The notes under the pieces: model-generated
Databases searched by the model: none
What the model saw: the letters and a program-made list of their open reading frames with translations, nothing else
Told to the model about the DNA's origin: nothing
Shown: in pieces, positions 1-8,783 of the stretch
Layout: the number at the start of each line of letters is the position of its first letter
Numbering within the stretch: position 1 is the stretch's first letter
Translations under genes and position numbers: made by a program
Assembly: GCA_910587255.1 (NCBI GenBank)
Contig: CAJUKT010000023.1
Span: forward strand, 1-43,901
Source: an uncultured Oscillospiraceae bacterium
GTDB taxonomy: Bacteria > Bacillota > Clostridia > Oscillospirales > Oscillospiraceae
Length of the DNA: 43,901 bases
Reading direction: 5' to 3'

Positions 1-12
1 AGCACCCAGCTT

Positions 13-141
13 TGCGGCCCAAATTGCCGCCGGGCGCGTTGAAAAATCTTGAAATACACCAAGTATTCCCGCGATTTTTCGCCTTGCCGCCGGCAGTTTT
101 GACTCGCGAATCTGAATACTTCGGCTATTGGTACAGCTTCT
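13..141 (+). repeat. Compound intergenic repeat, family A core at its right end
   Basis: The element holds a hairpin (GAAAAATC at 41-48 against GATTTTTC at 73-80, with partly paired AATAC-type sequence inside) and ends in the family A core ATTGGTACAGCTTCT at 127-141. The same core recurs at 13208, 13436 and, in two orientations, 28335-28419. The left part (GCGGCCCAAATTGCCGCC, 13-30) reappears inverted at 28364-28384. Downstream, 181-195 forms a 6-bp GC stem followed by TTTCT, a possible weak terminator of a gene outside the window. No convincing promoter for the next gene is visible in 1-233. Confidence 0.7.
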
Positions 142-233
142 AAGTTTTTGACGATATGGCGGCCTTACCCATGAAGCGGCGCGGGCCGTGCCCGCTTTCT
201 ATGCGCCGGCAAGCTGACGAACGGAGGCAGACT

Positions 234-2174
234 GTGGAAGCGATGAAACAGACAACATATGACAGGCGCTTTGACGCGCTGTACCGCTATGACGGCAGGG
301 ATCTGGGCTGCCTGTGCGCAGAGGGGCGCACCGTCTTCAAGCTGTGGAGCCCCGAGGCCCAGCGGGTGGAGCTGTCCCTGTACCGGGACGGCGTTTCCGA
401 GGCGTATGAGGTCCTGCCGCTGGCGCGGGGGGACCGGGGCGTCTGGCAGGCGGCGGTGGATGAAAACCTCCACGGGACATACTATGACTACGCCGTTTGG
501 ACAAACGGCGTGCGCCGGACCACCGCCGACCCCTATGCCATGGCCTGCGGCCGCAACGGCGGGCGCAGCATGGCGGTGGATCTGCCCCGCACCCGCCCGG
601 AGGGCTGGGACAGCGACCGACCGCCCGCCCCCCAGCCGGAGCAGATCATCTACGAGCTGCACGTGAAGGATTTCTCCTTTGACCCTGACAGCGGGGTGCC
701 CGCCCAGTACCGGGGGAAATTCAAGGCGTTCTCCTGGCGGGATGAGGACGGCGGTCTGCCGGCGTGTATGGAGCACCTGGCGGGCCTGGGGGTGACCCAC
801 GTCCAGCTGCTGCCCGTGTTTGACTTCGGCTCGGTGGACGAGGGGGGCAGTGAGGAGCAGTTCAACTGGGGCTATGACCCGGTGAACTACAATGTGCCGG
901 AGGGCAGCTATGCCACCGACCCGTCCGACGGCGCGGCCCGCATCCGGGAGTGCAGGGAGATGATTCAGGCCCTCCACCAAAACGGGCTGCGGGTGGTGAT
1001 GGACGTGGTGTATAACCACACCTACCGCGCCGACTCCTGGCTGGAGCGCAGCGCCCCGGGATATTATTACCGCAGGAACGAGGACGGCTCGCTGTCCGAC
1101 GGCTCCGCCTGCGGAAACGATATCGCCGCAGGCCGGGCCATGGTGGACAATTACATTGTCAATTCCGTGCTGTACTGGGCCCGGGAATACCACATCGACG
1201 GCTTCCGCTTCGACCTCATGGGCCTGCTGACGGTGGAGCTGATGAACCGGATCCGCGCTGAGCTGGACGCCGCCTTCGGCCCCGGCGAAAAGCTGATGTA
1301 CGGCGAACCCTGGCGGGCGCAGGAGTCCCCCATGGAGCCGGGCTCGCGCCCTGTGCTGAAAAACGCGCTGGCCCTGCTCCACCCCGATGTGGGCGTTTTC
1401 TGCGACCTGACCCGGGACGCCATCAAAGGGGATGCCTTTATAGAGCGCGCCCCCGGCTTTGTCAACGGCGGGGAGGGGCGGGAGCAGGATATCCTCCGGG
1501 CCGTCATCGGCTGGCGGGATGGATGGGGGGAGTATACCCCCCGCAGCTGTTCCCAGATCGTCAATTACGTCTCCGCCCACGATAATTTTACCCTGTGGGA
1601 TAAGCTGGTGATGTGCCTGGGCGTAAACGGGGACGAGGCCGGGGCGGCGGATCTGGATGGGCTTTGGGCGGATGTGCTGGCGCAGAACAAGCTGGCCGCG
1701 TTCATCTGCTTCACCTGCCAGGGCAGGTTGTTCTTCCAGGCCGGGGAGGAGTTTGGCCGCACCAAGCTGGGGGAGGGCAACAGCTTCCGCTCCCCGCCGC
1801 GGCTGAATATGCTGTGCTGGGAGCGGGCGCGCCGGTTTGAGGGGCTGACGGACTACTACCGCCAGCTCATCCGGCTGCGCAAGTCCCTGCCGGGGCTGTG
1901 TGACAAATCCCCCGCCGCGGCGGAGCGGGTCACCGCCCGGAGCATCCACCGCCCCAAGGTGGTGTCCTTCCAGGTGGAGCGGGGCGGCCCCCTGGGGGAG
2001 CGGCTGCTCATCGCGTACAACGCCTCGGACCGGCCGTTTTCCCTCTCCCTGCCCCATGGGCGGTGGATCGTCCGGGCGGACGGCCGCAGCGCCGATCAGC
2101 GCCGCCCCGCGCAGCGCAACGAGATCGGCATCCCCCCGTGCAGCGGCGTGCTGCTCCTGCGGGAAGGGGATTAA
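234..2174 (+). CDS. pulA: Type I pullulanase (GH13_14), intracellular alpha-1,6 debranching enzyme
   Basis: It hydrolyses alpha-1,6 branch bonds in pullulan, glycogen or limit dextrins. An N-terminal CBM48-like beta domain comes first, then the GH13 barrel with the type I pullulanase signature NWGYDPVNYN. Conserved regions are visible: DVVYNH (region I), GFRFDLMG with nucleophile D327, YGEPW with acid/base E358, and SAHDNFT with D450. There is no signal peptide, so it should be cytoplasmic, in contrast to the secreted paralogue at 10448. GGAGG at 223-227 sits 6 nt before GTG 234, which decides that start; ATG 243 is the alternative. It is the first gene of the glucan operon. A repeat begins right after its stop codon. 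Confidence 0.93.
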   Translation: MEAMKQTTYDRRFDALYRYDGRDLGCLCAEGRTVFKLWSPEAQRVELSLYRDGVSEAYEVLPLARGDRGVWQAAVDENLHGTYYDYAVWTNGVRRTTADPYAMACGRNGGRSMAVDLPRTRPEGWDSDRPPAPQPEQIIYELHVKDFSFDPDSGVPAQYRGKFKAFSWRDEDGGLPACMEHLAGLGVTHVQLLPVFDFGSVDEGGSEEQFNWGYDPVNYNVPEGSYATDPSDGAARIRECREMIQALHQNGLRVVMDVVYNHTYRADSWLERSAPGYYYRRNEDGSLSDGSACGNDIAAGRAMVDNYIVNSVLYWAREYHIDGFRFDLMGLLTVELMNRIRAELDAAFGPGEKLMYGEPWRAQESPMEPGSRPVLKNALALLHPDVGVFCDLTRDAIKGDAFIERAPGFVNGGEGREQDILRAVIGWRDGWGEYTPRSCSQIVNYVSAHDNFTLWDKLVMCLGVNGDEAGAADLDGLWADVLAQNKLAAFICFTCQGRLFFQAGEEFGRTKLGEGNSFRSPPRLNMLCWERARRFEGLTDYYRQLIRLRKSLPGLCDKSPAAAERVTARSIHRPKVVSFQVERGGPLGERLLIAYNASDRPFSLSLPHGRWIVRADGRSADQRRPAQRNEIGIPPCSGVLLLREGD

Positions 2175-2175
2175 C

Positions 2176-2197
2176 CGTCAATTTTCAAACAGCGTCT
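2176..2197 (-). repeat. Dispersed intergenic repeat, family B (short copy)
   Basis: Read on the minus strand this is CGCTGTTTGAAAATTGACGG. It matches, with two differences, the minus-strand sequence of 38111-38131 (GGCGCTGTTTGAACATTGG...). It starts two bases after the stop codon of the pullulanase gene. Confidence 0.55.
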
Positions 2198-2221
2198 AAG
2201 CAGAATCAAAGGGTGTTTCTT

Positions 2222-4186
2222 ATGAACTTTATCTATGGAAAGCAGGACTGGCTGAGCTTTGAGCGGGGGGAGGAGACCTGCTTCCTCATGGCCAATGGGC
2301 TGGGGGGCTTCTGCTCCCTCACCGCTATCGGCTCCTGCGCCCGGAACGAGCACGGGCTGCTGATGGCCTGTGAGCGCGCCCCCAACCGCCGCGTGCAGAT
2401 GATCCAGCGCCTGGAGGACACGCTGGCGCTGGACGGGCGCGCCGTCCCCCTGTCCAGCCAGGACTTTGGGGAGCGCGTCCGCCGGGAGGACGGGCGGGCG
2501 TATCAGGCGGGCTTCACCTTCCGGGACTATCCCCAGTGGACCTATCTGGTCCAGGGGGTGGAGGTGGTGAAGCGGGCGGCCCTCATGCCGGGGGAAAACA
2601 CCGTTGCCCTGGTCTACGAGATCAACAACCGAAGCCGGAGCGGGGCCGTCCTTCGCGTGACGCCCCACCTGCGCTTCGTCCCCAAGGGGGAGGCGCTGCG
2701 CCCCGGCCAGCAATTCACTCTGGAGAAGAGCTGCGTGCGCTCCAACGGGCGCACGCTGTACTTCCAGACCAGCGGCAGGACGGTTCCCCTGCCCCAGGCC
2801 CTGCGGGGGGCCTTCCATTTTGCCCAGGACGCCATGGACGGCAAGCCGGCCGCCGGGTGGGCCGTGGTGAACCACTGCGTGGAGCTGTCCGTCCCCGCCG
2901 GGGAGAGCCGGGTGCTGGAGGCCGTGTACGGCACGGCCTGGCCCCTGCCCGGGGCGGAGGAGGTGTTTTCCCGGCTGGAGGCCCATAACCGGGCGCTGGA
3001 GCGCCGGGCGGACCTGGAGGACGGGGCGGCCCGGGCTCTGGTCCGGGCGGCGGGGCAGTTCCTCTCCCGCCGGGAGTCCACCGGGGGGCACACCATCCTG
3101 GCGGGCTTCCCCTTTTTCGAGGACTGGGGCCGGGACACCATGATCGCCCTGCCGGGGTGCCTGCTGTCCACCGGGCGGTACAAGGAGGCCAGAAGCGTGC
3201 TGGAGACCTTTTTGGCCTATGAGCGGGACGGGCTGGCGCCCAACCTCTTCCCCGAGGGCGGGGAGGAGCCCCGCTACAACACGGCGGACGCGGCGCTGCT
3301 GCTGGTCAACTGCGTCTGGCTGTACTGGAAAAAGACCGGGGACGCCGCCTTTGTGGAAAGGGCGTTCCCGGTGCTGGCGCGCATTGCCGCCGCCTATCAG
3401 CGGGGCACCCGCCACGCCATCCGCATGGACGGCGACGGGCTGATCTGTGCCGGGGAGGGGCTGGACCAGGTGACGTGGATGGATGTGTGTGTGGACGGCA
3501 TCCTCCCCACCCCCCGCCACGGCAAGCCGGTGGAGATCAACGCCTATTGGTATAACGCCCTGTGCGTCCTCCGGGAGCTGGCCCCCCTGGCCGGGGCGGA
3601 CGGGGCGGAATACGCCGCTTTGGCCCGGCGGGTGAGGGAGAGCTTCAACCAAGCCTTCTGGATGGAGGACAAGGGATATCTGCGGGACGTGATCTCCGGC
3701 ACGGCGGCGGACGGGCAGCTGCGCTGCAACCAGATCTGGGCGGTGTCCATGCCCTTTTCCGCCCTTGCGCCGGAGCGGGAGCGGCAGGTGGTGGAAGCGG
3801 TGTTTCAAGCGCTTTACACCCCCTACGGCCTGCGCACCCTGGACCCCGGCGACGGGGAGTTCCAGCCCTTCTACGGCGGAGACCGGCTGAAGCGGGATCT
3901 GGCCTACCATCAGGGCACCGTGTGGGCCTTCCCCCTGGGGGGCTACTATCTGGCGTACCTGAAGGTGAACGGCTGCTCCCGGCGCTCCAGGGACACGGTC
4001 CGGCGGCAGCTGGAGGCCGTCTCCAGCGCCCTGCGGGAGGGCTGCGCCGGACAGCTGCCCGAGATCTACGACGGCGGCGACCCCGTAATGTCCAAGGGCT
4101 GCTTTGCCCAGGCGTGGAGCGTGGGGGAGCTGCTGCGGGTCTATGAAGCGCTGGAGGCGCTGGAAAAAGGAGGAGCATCCATATGA
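2222..4186 (+). CDS. Glycogen debranching enzyme, archaeal/bacterial type (GH133 amylo-alpha-1,6-glucosidase)
   Basis: A 654-residue protein with the GDE_N domain first (MANGLGGF near residue 24, then a beta-rich region) and the GDE_C (alpha/alpha)6 barrel from about residue 270. The barrel carries FEDWGRDTMIALPG and LFPEGGEEPRYNTADAAL, which are typical of this family. It removes alpha-1,6-linked glucose stubs from glycogen or limit dextrins. No signal peptide is present, so it acts in the cytoplasm beside the intracellular pullulanase. The start ATG 2222 has a weak GGGTG 6 nt upstream; an open frame continues further upstream but overlaps the pullulanase gene and is unlikely to be translated. 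Its stop overlaps the next start (ATGA), indicating coupled translation. Confidence 0.9.
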   Translation: MNFIYGKQDWLSFERGEETCFLMANGLGGFCSLTAIGSCARNEHGLLMACERAPNRRVQMIQRLEDTLALDGRAVPLSSQDFGERVRREDGRAYQAGFTFRDYPQWTYLVQGVEVVKRAALMPGENTVALVYEINNRSRSGAVLRVTPHLRFVPKGEALRPGQQFTLEKSCVRSNGRTLYFQTSGRTVPLPQALRGAFHFAQDAMDGKPAAGWAVVNHCVELSVPAGESRVLEAVYGTAWPLPGAEEVFSRLEAHNRALERRADLEDGAARALVRAAGQFLSRRESTGGHTILAGFPFFEDWGRDTMIALPGCLLSTGRYKEARSVLETFLAYERDGLAPNLFPEGGEEPRYNTADAALLLVNCVWLYWKKTGDAAFVERAFPVLARIAAAYQRGTRHAIRMDGDGLICAGEGLDQVTWMDVCVDGILPTPRHGKPVEINAYWYNALCVLRELAPLAGADGAEYAALARRVRESFNQAFWMEDKGYLRDVISGTAADGQLRCNQIWAVSMPFSALAPERERQVVEAVFQALYTPYGLRTLDPGDGEFQPFYGGDRLKRDLAYHQGTVWAFPLGGYYLAYLKVNGCSRRSRDTVRRQLEAVSSALREGCAGQLPEIYDGGDPVMSKGCFAQAWSVGELLRVYEALEALEKGGASI

Positions 4187-6447
4187 ACTATGGCGCGTTA
4201 AAGGCGTATGCCCTGTCCGGCCAGACGGTCAGGCTGCAATTTGAGGGCGGCGAGGCCAGGCTGGAGCTCATCGCCCCGGGCATCGTCAATGTATTCGCCC
4301 CCCTGGCCTCGCCGGACCACCGCTCCAAGGCCATCGAGGGGGATAAGGCCAGGCCCGTGCCCTTTACGGCGCAGCGCCGGGAGGACGGGCTGTGGGTGGA
4401 GACGGACGAGGTCAAGGCGCGGGTGAGCGACGGGTTCTGCGTGGACTTTTTTGACGCTGGGGGCAACGCGGTGTGTGAGGATTACCGGGGGGCGCGCCGC
4501 CCGCTGGAGCGGATCACCCCCGAGCGGGCGGCGCTGCTCCTGGCGGAGGGCCACGGGGCCGAGCTGGAGGAACCCGCCCATGCCTTTGAGGTGGTGAAGC
4601 GGCTCCAGGGCGGTGAGCATTTCTACGGACTGGGGGACAAGACGGGGTTTTTGGACAAGCGGGGCTATGAATACGAGATGTGGAACAGCGATATCCCCGA
4701 CCCCCATGTGGACAGCTTCAAGGCGCTGTACAAGTCCATCCCCTTCTTTATGGCGCTGACGGACAGCTGCGCCTATGGCATTTTTATGGACAATACGTTC
4801 CGGTCCTGGTTTGACATGGGCAAGGAGTCGGAGGACTACTTCTGGTTCGGGGCCGCGGGGGGAAATCTGGATTACTACTACATCGCCGGGGACGGCCTGC
4901 CCCAGGTTTTGGAGCGGTACACCTATCTGACGGGCGTCTGCCCCCTGCCCCAGAAGTGGACGCTGGGCTACCACCAGTCCCGGTGGGGCTATATGACCCA
5001 GGAGGACGTGCAGGCGGTGGCCGACGGCCTGAGGGATCACGACATCCCCTGCGACGCGATCCATTTCGACATCGACTATATGCAGGATTACAAGGTGTTT
5101 ACCTGGAATCAGGACCGCTACCACGGGGACCCCAAGGGGTTCCTGTCCAAGCTGGCCGCCCGGGGCTTCAAGCCGGTGGTCATCAACGACCCCGGGGTGA
5201 AAAAGGAGGCGGGCTATCCCGTCTATGAGCAGGGCGTGGAGCGGGGGTTCTTTGCCGCCGCCCCGGAGGGCGGGGTGTACATCAACGCCGTGTGGCCCGG
5301 CGACGCCGCCTATCCCGACTTCGGGAACCCCGCCGTACAGGAATGGTGGGGGGAGCATCAGCGGTTTCTGCTGGATCTGGGCGTGCGGGGCATCTGGAAC
5401 GACATGAACGAGCCCGCCAGCTTTCACGGCCCGCTCCCGGACGGCGTGGTGTTTTCCGACGGGGCGCGGAAAACCACCCACGCCGAGCTCCACAACGTCT
5501 ACGGCCACTTTATGGCCAAGGCGTGCTATGAGGGCTTGAAAAAGCTGGACGGACGCAGGCCCTTTGTCATCACCCGGGCCTGCTACGCCGGGACCCAGAA
5601 GTATTCCACCGCCTGGACCGGGGATAACCACAGCATCTGGGCCCACCTGCAAATGGCCATACCCCAGCTGTGTAACCTGGGGCTGTCCGGGCTGCCCTTC
5701 GCCGGCACGGACCTGGGCGGGTTCGGGTCCGACGCCACGTCGGAGCTGCTGGTGCGGTGGGTGCAGGCGGCCTGCTTCTCGCCGCTGCTGCGCAACCACT
5801 CCGCCCTGGGCACCCGGCGGCAGGAGCCGTGGCAGTTCGGGCGGGAGGCGCTGGATATCTACCGCAAATACGTCAAGCTGCGCTACCGCTGGCTGCCCTA
5901 CCTCTACGACCTGTTCTGGGAGGCGGCGCGCACCGGCGCGCCCATACTCCGCCCGCTGGTGTTCCACTATCCCAACGACACAGCCGCCCGCACGTGCAAT
6001 GACCAGTTCATGGTGGGCGGGCAGGTGCTGGCGGCCCCGGTGGTGCAGCCGGGGGTCAGGCAGCGGCTGGTCTACCTGCCCGAGGGGGAGTGGTACGACT
6101 ACTGGACCCGGGAGCGGCTGAGCGGCCCGGTATCCATCATCCGGGAGGCCCCGCTGGAGCTGTGCCCCCTCTACGTGAAGGCGGGCAGCGTGATCCCCAT
6201 GGCCCCGCCCCAGTCCTATGTGGGCGAGAAGGAGGCGGACGCGCTGTTGCTGCTGGATGTCTACCCCGGCGAGGGCACGTGGGACCACTACCTGGACGAC
6301 GGCGAGAGCTTTGACTACCAGGAAGGGAAATACCATCAGTACCGCTTCACGGTACACGGGGACGGGGTAGTGGAGACGGAGCTTGTCCACGGCGGCTACA
6401 GGCCCTACCGCGAAATCAGGGTGCTTGGGAGCGGCGGGGATTCATGA
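4183..6447 (+). CDS. GH31 alpha-glucosidase
   Basis: A 754-residue family 31 enzyme, expected to release glucose from the non-reducing ends of alpha-glucans. The order is an N-terminal beta domain, a galactose mutarotase-like region (FYGLGDKTGF), and a barrel with YHQSRWGY, HFDIDYM, the nucleophile in GIWNDMNEP (D407), and the acid/base in WTGDNHS (D481). C-terminal beta domains follow. It lacks a signal peptide and so is cytoplasmic. The Shine-Dalgarno AAAGGAGGAG precedes ATG 4183, which overlaps the stop of the upstream gene. The downstream HAD gene overlaps its own stop by ATGA. Whether it prefers maltose, isomaltose or nigerose cannot be told from sequence alone. Confidence 0.93.
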   Translation: MNYGALKAYALSGQTVRLQFEGGEARLELIAPGIVNVFAPLASPDHRSKAIEGDKARPVPFTAQRREDGLWVETDEVKARVSDGFCVDFFDAGGNAVCEDYRGARRPLERITPERAALLLAEGHGAELEEPAHAFEVVKRLQGGEHFYGLGDKTGFLDKRGYEYEMWNSDIPDPHVDSFKALYKSIPFFMALTDSCAYGIFMDNTFRSWFDMGKESEDYFWFGAAGGNLDYYYIAGDGLPQVLERYTYLTGVCPLPQKWTLGYHQSRWGYMTQEDVQAVADGLRDHDIPCDAIHFDIDYMQDYKVFTWNQDRYHGDPKGFLSKLAARGFKPVVINDPGVKKEAGYPVYEQGVERGFFAAAPEGGVYINAVWPGDAAYPDFGNPAVQEWWGEHQRFLLDLGVRGIWNDMNEPASFHGPLPDGVVFSDGARKTTHAELHNVYGHFMAKACYEGLKKLDGRRPFVITRACYAGTQKYSTAWTGDNHSIWAHLQMAIPQLCNLGLSGLPFAGTDLGGFGSDATSELLVRWVQAACFSPLLRNHSALGTRRQEPWQFGREALDIYRKYVKLRYRWLPYLYDLFWEAARTGAPILRPLVFHYPNDTAARTCNDQFMVGGQVLAAPVVQPGVRQRLVYLPEGEWYDYWTRERLSGPVSIIREAPLELCPLYVKAGSVIPMAPPQSYVGEKEADALLLLDVYPGEGTWDHYLDDGESFDYQEGKYHQYRFTVHGDGVVETELVHGGYRPYREIRVLGSGGDS

Positions 6448-7190
6448 GATACCGGCACTGTATTTTCGACCTGTACGGCACCCTGGTGGATATCCGCACC
6501 GATGAGCGCTCCCCCAGGCTCTGGGTGCGCATGGCGGAGCTTTACCGCCGCAATGGGGCCGTTTTCCAGCCGGGGGAGCTGCGGGACGGCTACTTCCGGC
6601 TGGTCAGGGAGCTGGAGGGGGCGGGCGCGCCGGGGCAGGACGCCCACGAAGCCCACCCGGAGATCCAGATTGAACAGGTTTTCCAAAGGCTCTATGGGGA
6701 AAAGGGCGTGGAGGCCGGGGACGGGCTTGTCCGGCGCACCGGGCTGGCCTTCCGGGCGCATTCCACGCAATACCTGTGCCTGTACCAGGGGGCGGCGGAG
6801 CTGCTGCGCGTGCTGCGCAGCCGCGGCTGCGGGGTGTGGCTGCTGTCCAACGCCCAGGGCCTGTTCACCCGCTGGGAGCTGGAGCGGCTGGGGCTGGACG
6901 GCCTGTTCGACGGCGTGTACCTCTCCTCGGACTGCGGCTGCAAAAAGCCGGACCCCCGGTTTTTCCAAACGCTGCTCCGGCAGCGGGGCATAGACCCGGG
7001 GCAGGCCGTCATGATCGGCAACGACGGGATATGCGATGTCCAGGGGGCCAAAGCTGTGGGCCTGGCCGCCGTCTACATCCGCTCCAATCTCTCGCCCGCC
7101 GGGCCTGCGCCCGGCGCGGACTATGTGCTGGACGAAATGGATTTGAACCGGGTGGGGGCCATTCTGACCGGGGACGGCGGCCCCGCGTAA
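6444..7190 (+). CDS. HAD-superfamily hydrolase
   Basis: A 248-residue haloacid dehalogenase fold. Motif I is FDLYGTLVD with nucleophile D9, but the usual second Asp is a Tyr (Y11), as in haloacid dehalogenase-type members. Motif II is LLSNAQ, motif III KKPDPRFF, and motif IV GNDGICDVQGA. An alpha-helical cap lies between motifs I and II. The ATG overlaps the GH31 stop (ATGA), so the gene is translationally coupled inside the glucan operon. This suggests a sugar phosphate or related metabolite as substrate, but that is inference from location only. The Tyr for Asp change could mean weaker or altered phosphatase activity. Confidence 0.8.
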   Translation: MRYRHCIFDLYGTLVDIRTDERSPRLWVRMAELYRRNGAVFQPGELRDGYFRLVRELEGAGAPGQDAHEAHPEIQIEQVFQRLYGEKGVEAGDGLVRRTGLAFRAHSTQYLCLYQGAAELLRVLRSRGCGVWLLSNAQGLFTRWELERLGLDGLFDGVYLSSDCGCKKPDPRFFQTLLRQRGIDPGQAVMIGNDGICDVQGAKAVGLAAVYIRSNLSPAGPAPGADYVLDEMDLNRVGAILTGDGGPA

Positions 7191-7217
7191 AATCCAGAGG
7201 GACATGAGGAGGAAACG

Positions 7218-8783
7218 ATGATGAAACGAAGCGCAGGCATATTGCTGCCTATTTCCAGCCTGCCGTCCCGGTACGGGATCGGCTGCTTTTCCCGGGAGGC
7301 GTTTGATTTTGTGGACTGGCTCCGGGACGCGGGGCAGGGCTATTGGCAGATCCTGCCCCTGTTCCCCACCAGCTTCGGGGACTCCCCCTACCAGTCCTTT
7401 TCCACCTTCGCGGGCAATCCCTATTTTATCAGACTGGAGGAGCTGACCGGCGAGGGCGTCCTCACCCGGGAGGAGTGCGCCGCCGCGGACTTTGGCACGG
7501 ATGCCGGGCAGGTGGACTATGAAAAGCTGTACCACGCCCGCTATCCCCTTCTGCGCCTGGCCTACCGGCGCAGCGATATCGCCGGCAACCCGGATTACCA
7601 GCGGTTTCTGGCGGAAAACGGCTGGTGGCTGTCCGACTACGCCCTGTTCATGGCGGTGAAGGAGCGCTTCAACGGCGCGCCCTGGACCCAATGGGCGGAG
7701 GATATCCGCCTGCGCTGGGGGTTTGCCCTGGACTATTACCGCCGGGAGCTGTACTTCGAGATTGAATTCCAGCAGTACCTGCAATTCAAGTTCTTCCAGC
7801 AGTGGCAAAAGCTGAAGGACTACGCCAACGCCCGGGGGATTCAGATCATCGGCGATATCCCGATCTATGTGGCCATGGACAGCGCCGACGCCTGGGCCCA
7901 TCCCGAGCTGTTCCAGCTGGACGCAGACAACCGGCCCACGGCGGTGGCGGGCTGCCCGCCCGACGGCTTTTCCGCCGACGGACAGCTGTGGGGCAATCCG
8001 CTCTACCGCTGGGACTACCACCGGGACACCGGCTACGCCTGGTGGACCGACCGCCTGCGCCACTGCTTCAAGCTGTACGATGTCACCCGCATCGACCACT
8101 TCCGGGGCTTTGACGAATACTACGCCATCCCCTACGGGGAGGAGACGGCGGTCAACGGCCATTGGGAAAAGGGGCCCGGCATGGACCTGTTCCGCCATGT
8201 GGAGCAGGCCCTGGGCCGTCATGAGGTCATCGCGGAGGATCTGGGCTATGTCACGGACACCGTGCGCCAACTGGTGCGGGAGAGCGGTTTCCCCGGCATG
8301 AAGGTGCTGGAGTTCGCCTTTGACAGCCGCAGCTCCGACGAGGCCAGCGACTACCTGCCCCACAACTATTTGGAGAACTGCGTGGCCTACACGGGCACCC
8401 ATGACAACGAGACGCTGATTGGCTGGCTTGGCAGCATCACGGCGGAGGACAGGAGGCTGGTACGGGAATATCTGTGCGACCAGAAGACCCCGCAGAAAGA
8501 GCTGCACCGCGCCCTGATTGCCCTGGTGCTGCGCAGCGCGGCCAAGCTGTGCGTGATCCCCATGCAGGACTATATGGGCCTGAACAACCGCAGCCGGATG
8601 AACAAGCCCTCCACCGTGGGTACAAACTGGCTGTGGAGGCTCCCAAAGGGCGGGCTGACCCCCGAGCTGGGGCGGGAAATCCGGCGCTTCGCGGCGCTCT
8701 ACGGACGGGCGGAGCGGCCCCTGACGAAGCCCGCATCAAACGATGGCGAGGAGGATACGGCAAATGCAGCAATCACGCAATAG
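7218..8783 (+). CDS. malQ: 4-alpha-glucanotransferase (amylomaltase, GH77)
   Basis: It transfers alpha-1,4-glucan chains between maltodextrins, releasing glucose and making longer chains for phosphorylase or hydrolases. It has 521 residues and begins with the typical GILLPISSLPSRYGIG. Catalytic segments are visible: GDIPIYVAMDSADAW, RIDHFRGF with nucleophile D293, IAEDLGYVT with acid/base E340, and TGTHDNET with D396. It is cytoplasmic (no signal peptide). AGGAGG lies 6-8 nt before the ATGATG pair at 7218; the second ATG is equally possible. Its 3' end overlaps the start of the amylase lipoprotein gene by 20 bp. Confidence 0.95.
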   Translation: MMKRSAGILLPISSLPSRYGIGCFSREAFDFVDWLRDAGQGYWQILPLFPTSFGDSPYQSFSTFAGNPYFIRLEELTGEGVLTREECAAADFGTDAGQVDYEKLYHARYPLLRLAYRRSDIAGNPDYQRFLAENGWWLSDYALFMAVKERFNGAPWTQWAEDIRLRWGFALDYYRRELYFEIEFQQYLQFKFFQQWQKLKDYANARGIQIIGDIPIYVAMDSADAWAHPELFQLDADNRPTAVAGCPPDGFSADGQLWGNPLYRWDYHRDTGYAWWTDRLRHCFKLYDVTRIDHFRGFDEYYAIPYGEETAVNGHWEKGPGMDLFRHVEQALGRHEVIAEDLGYVTDTVRQLVRESGFPGMKVLEFAFDSRSSDEASDYLPHNYLENCVAYTGTHDNETLIGWLGSITAEDRRLVREYLCDQKTPQKELHRALIALVLRSAAKLCVIPMQDYMGLNNRSRMNKPSTVGTNWLWRLPKGGLTPELGREIRRFAALYGRAERPLTKPASNDGEEDTANAAITQ

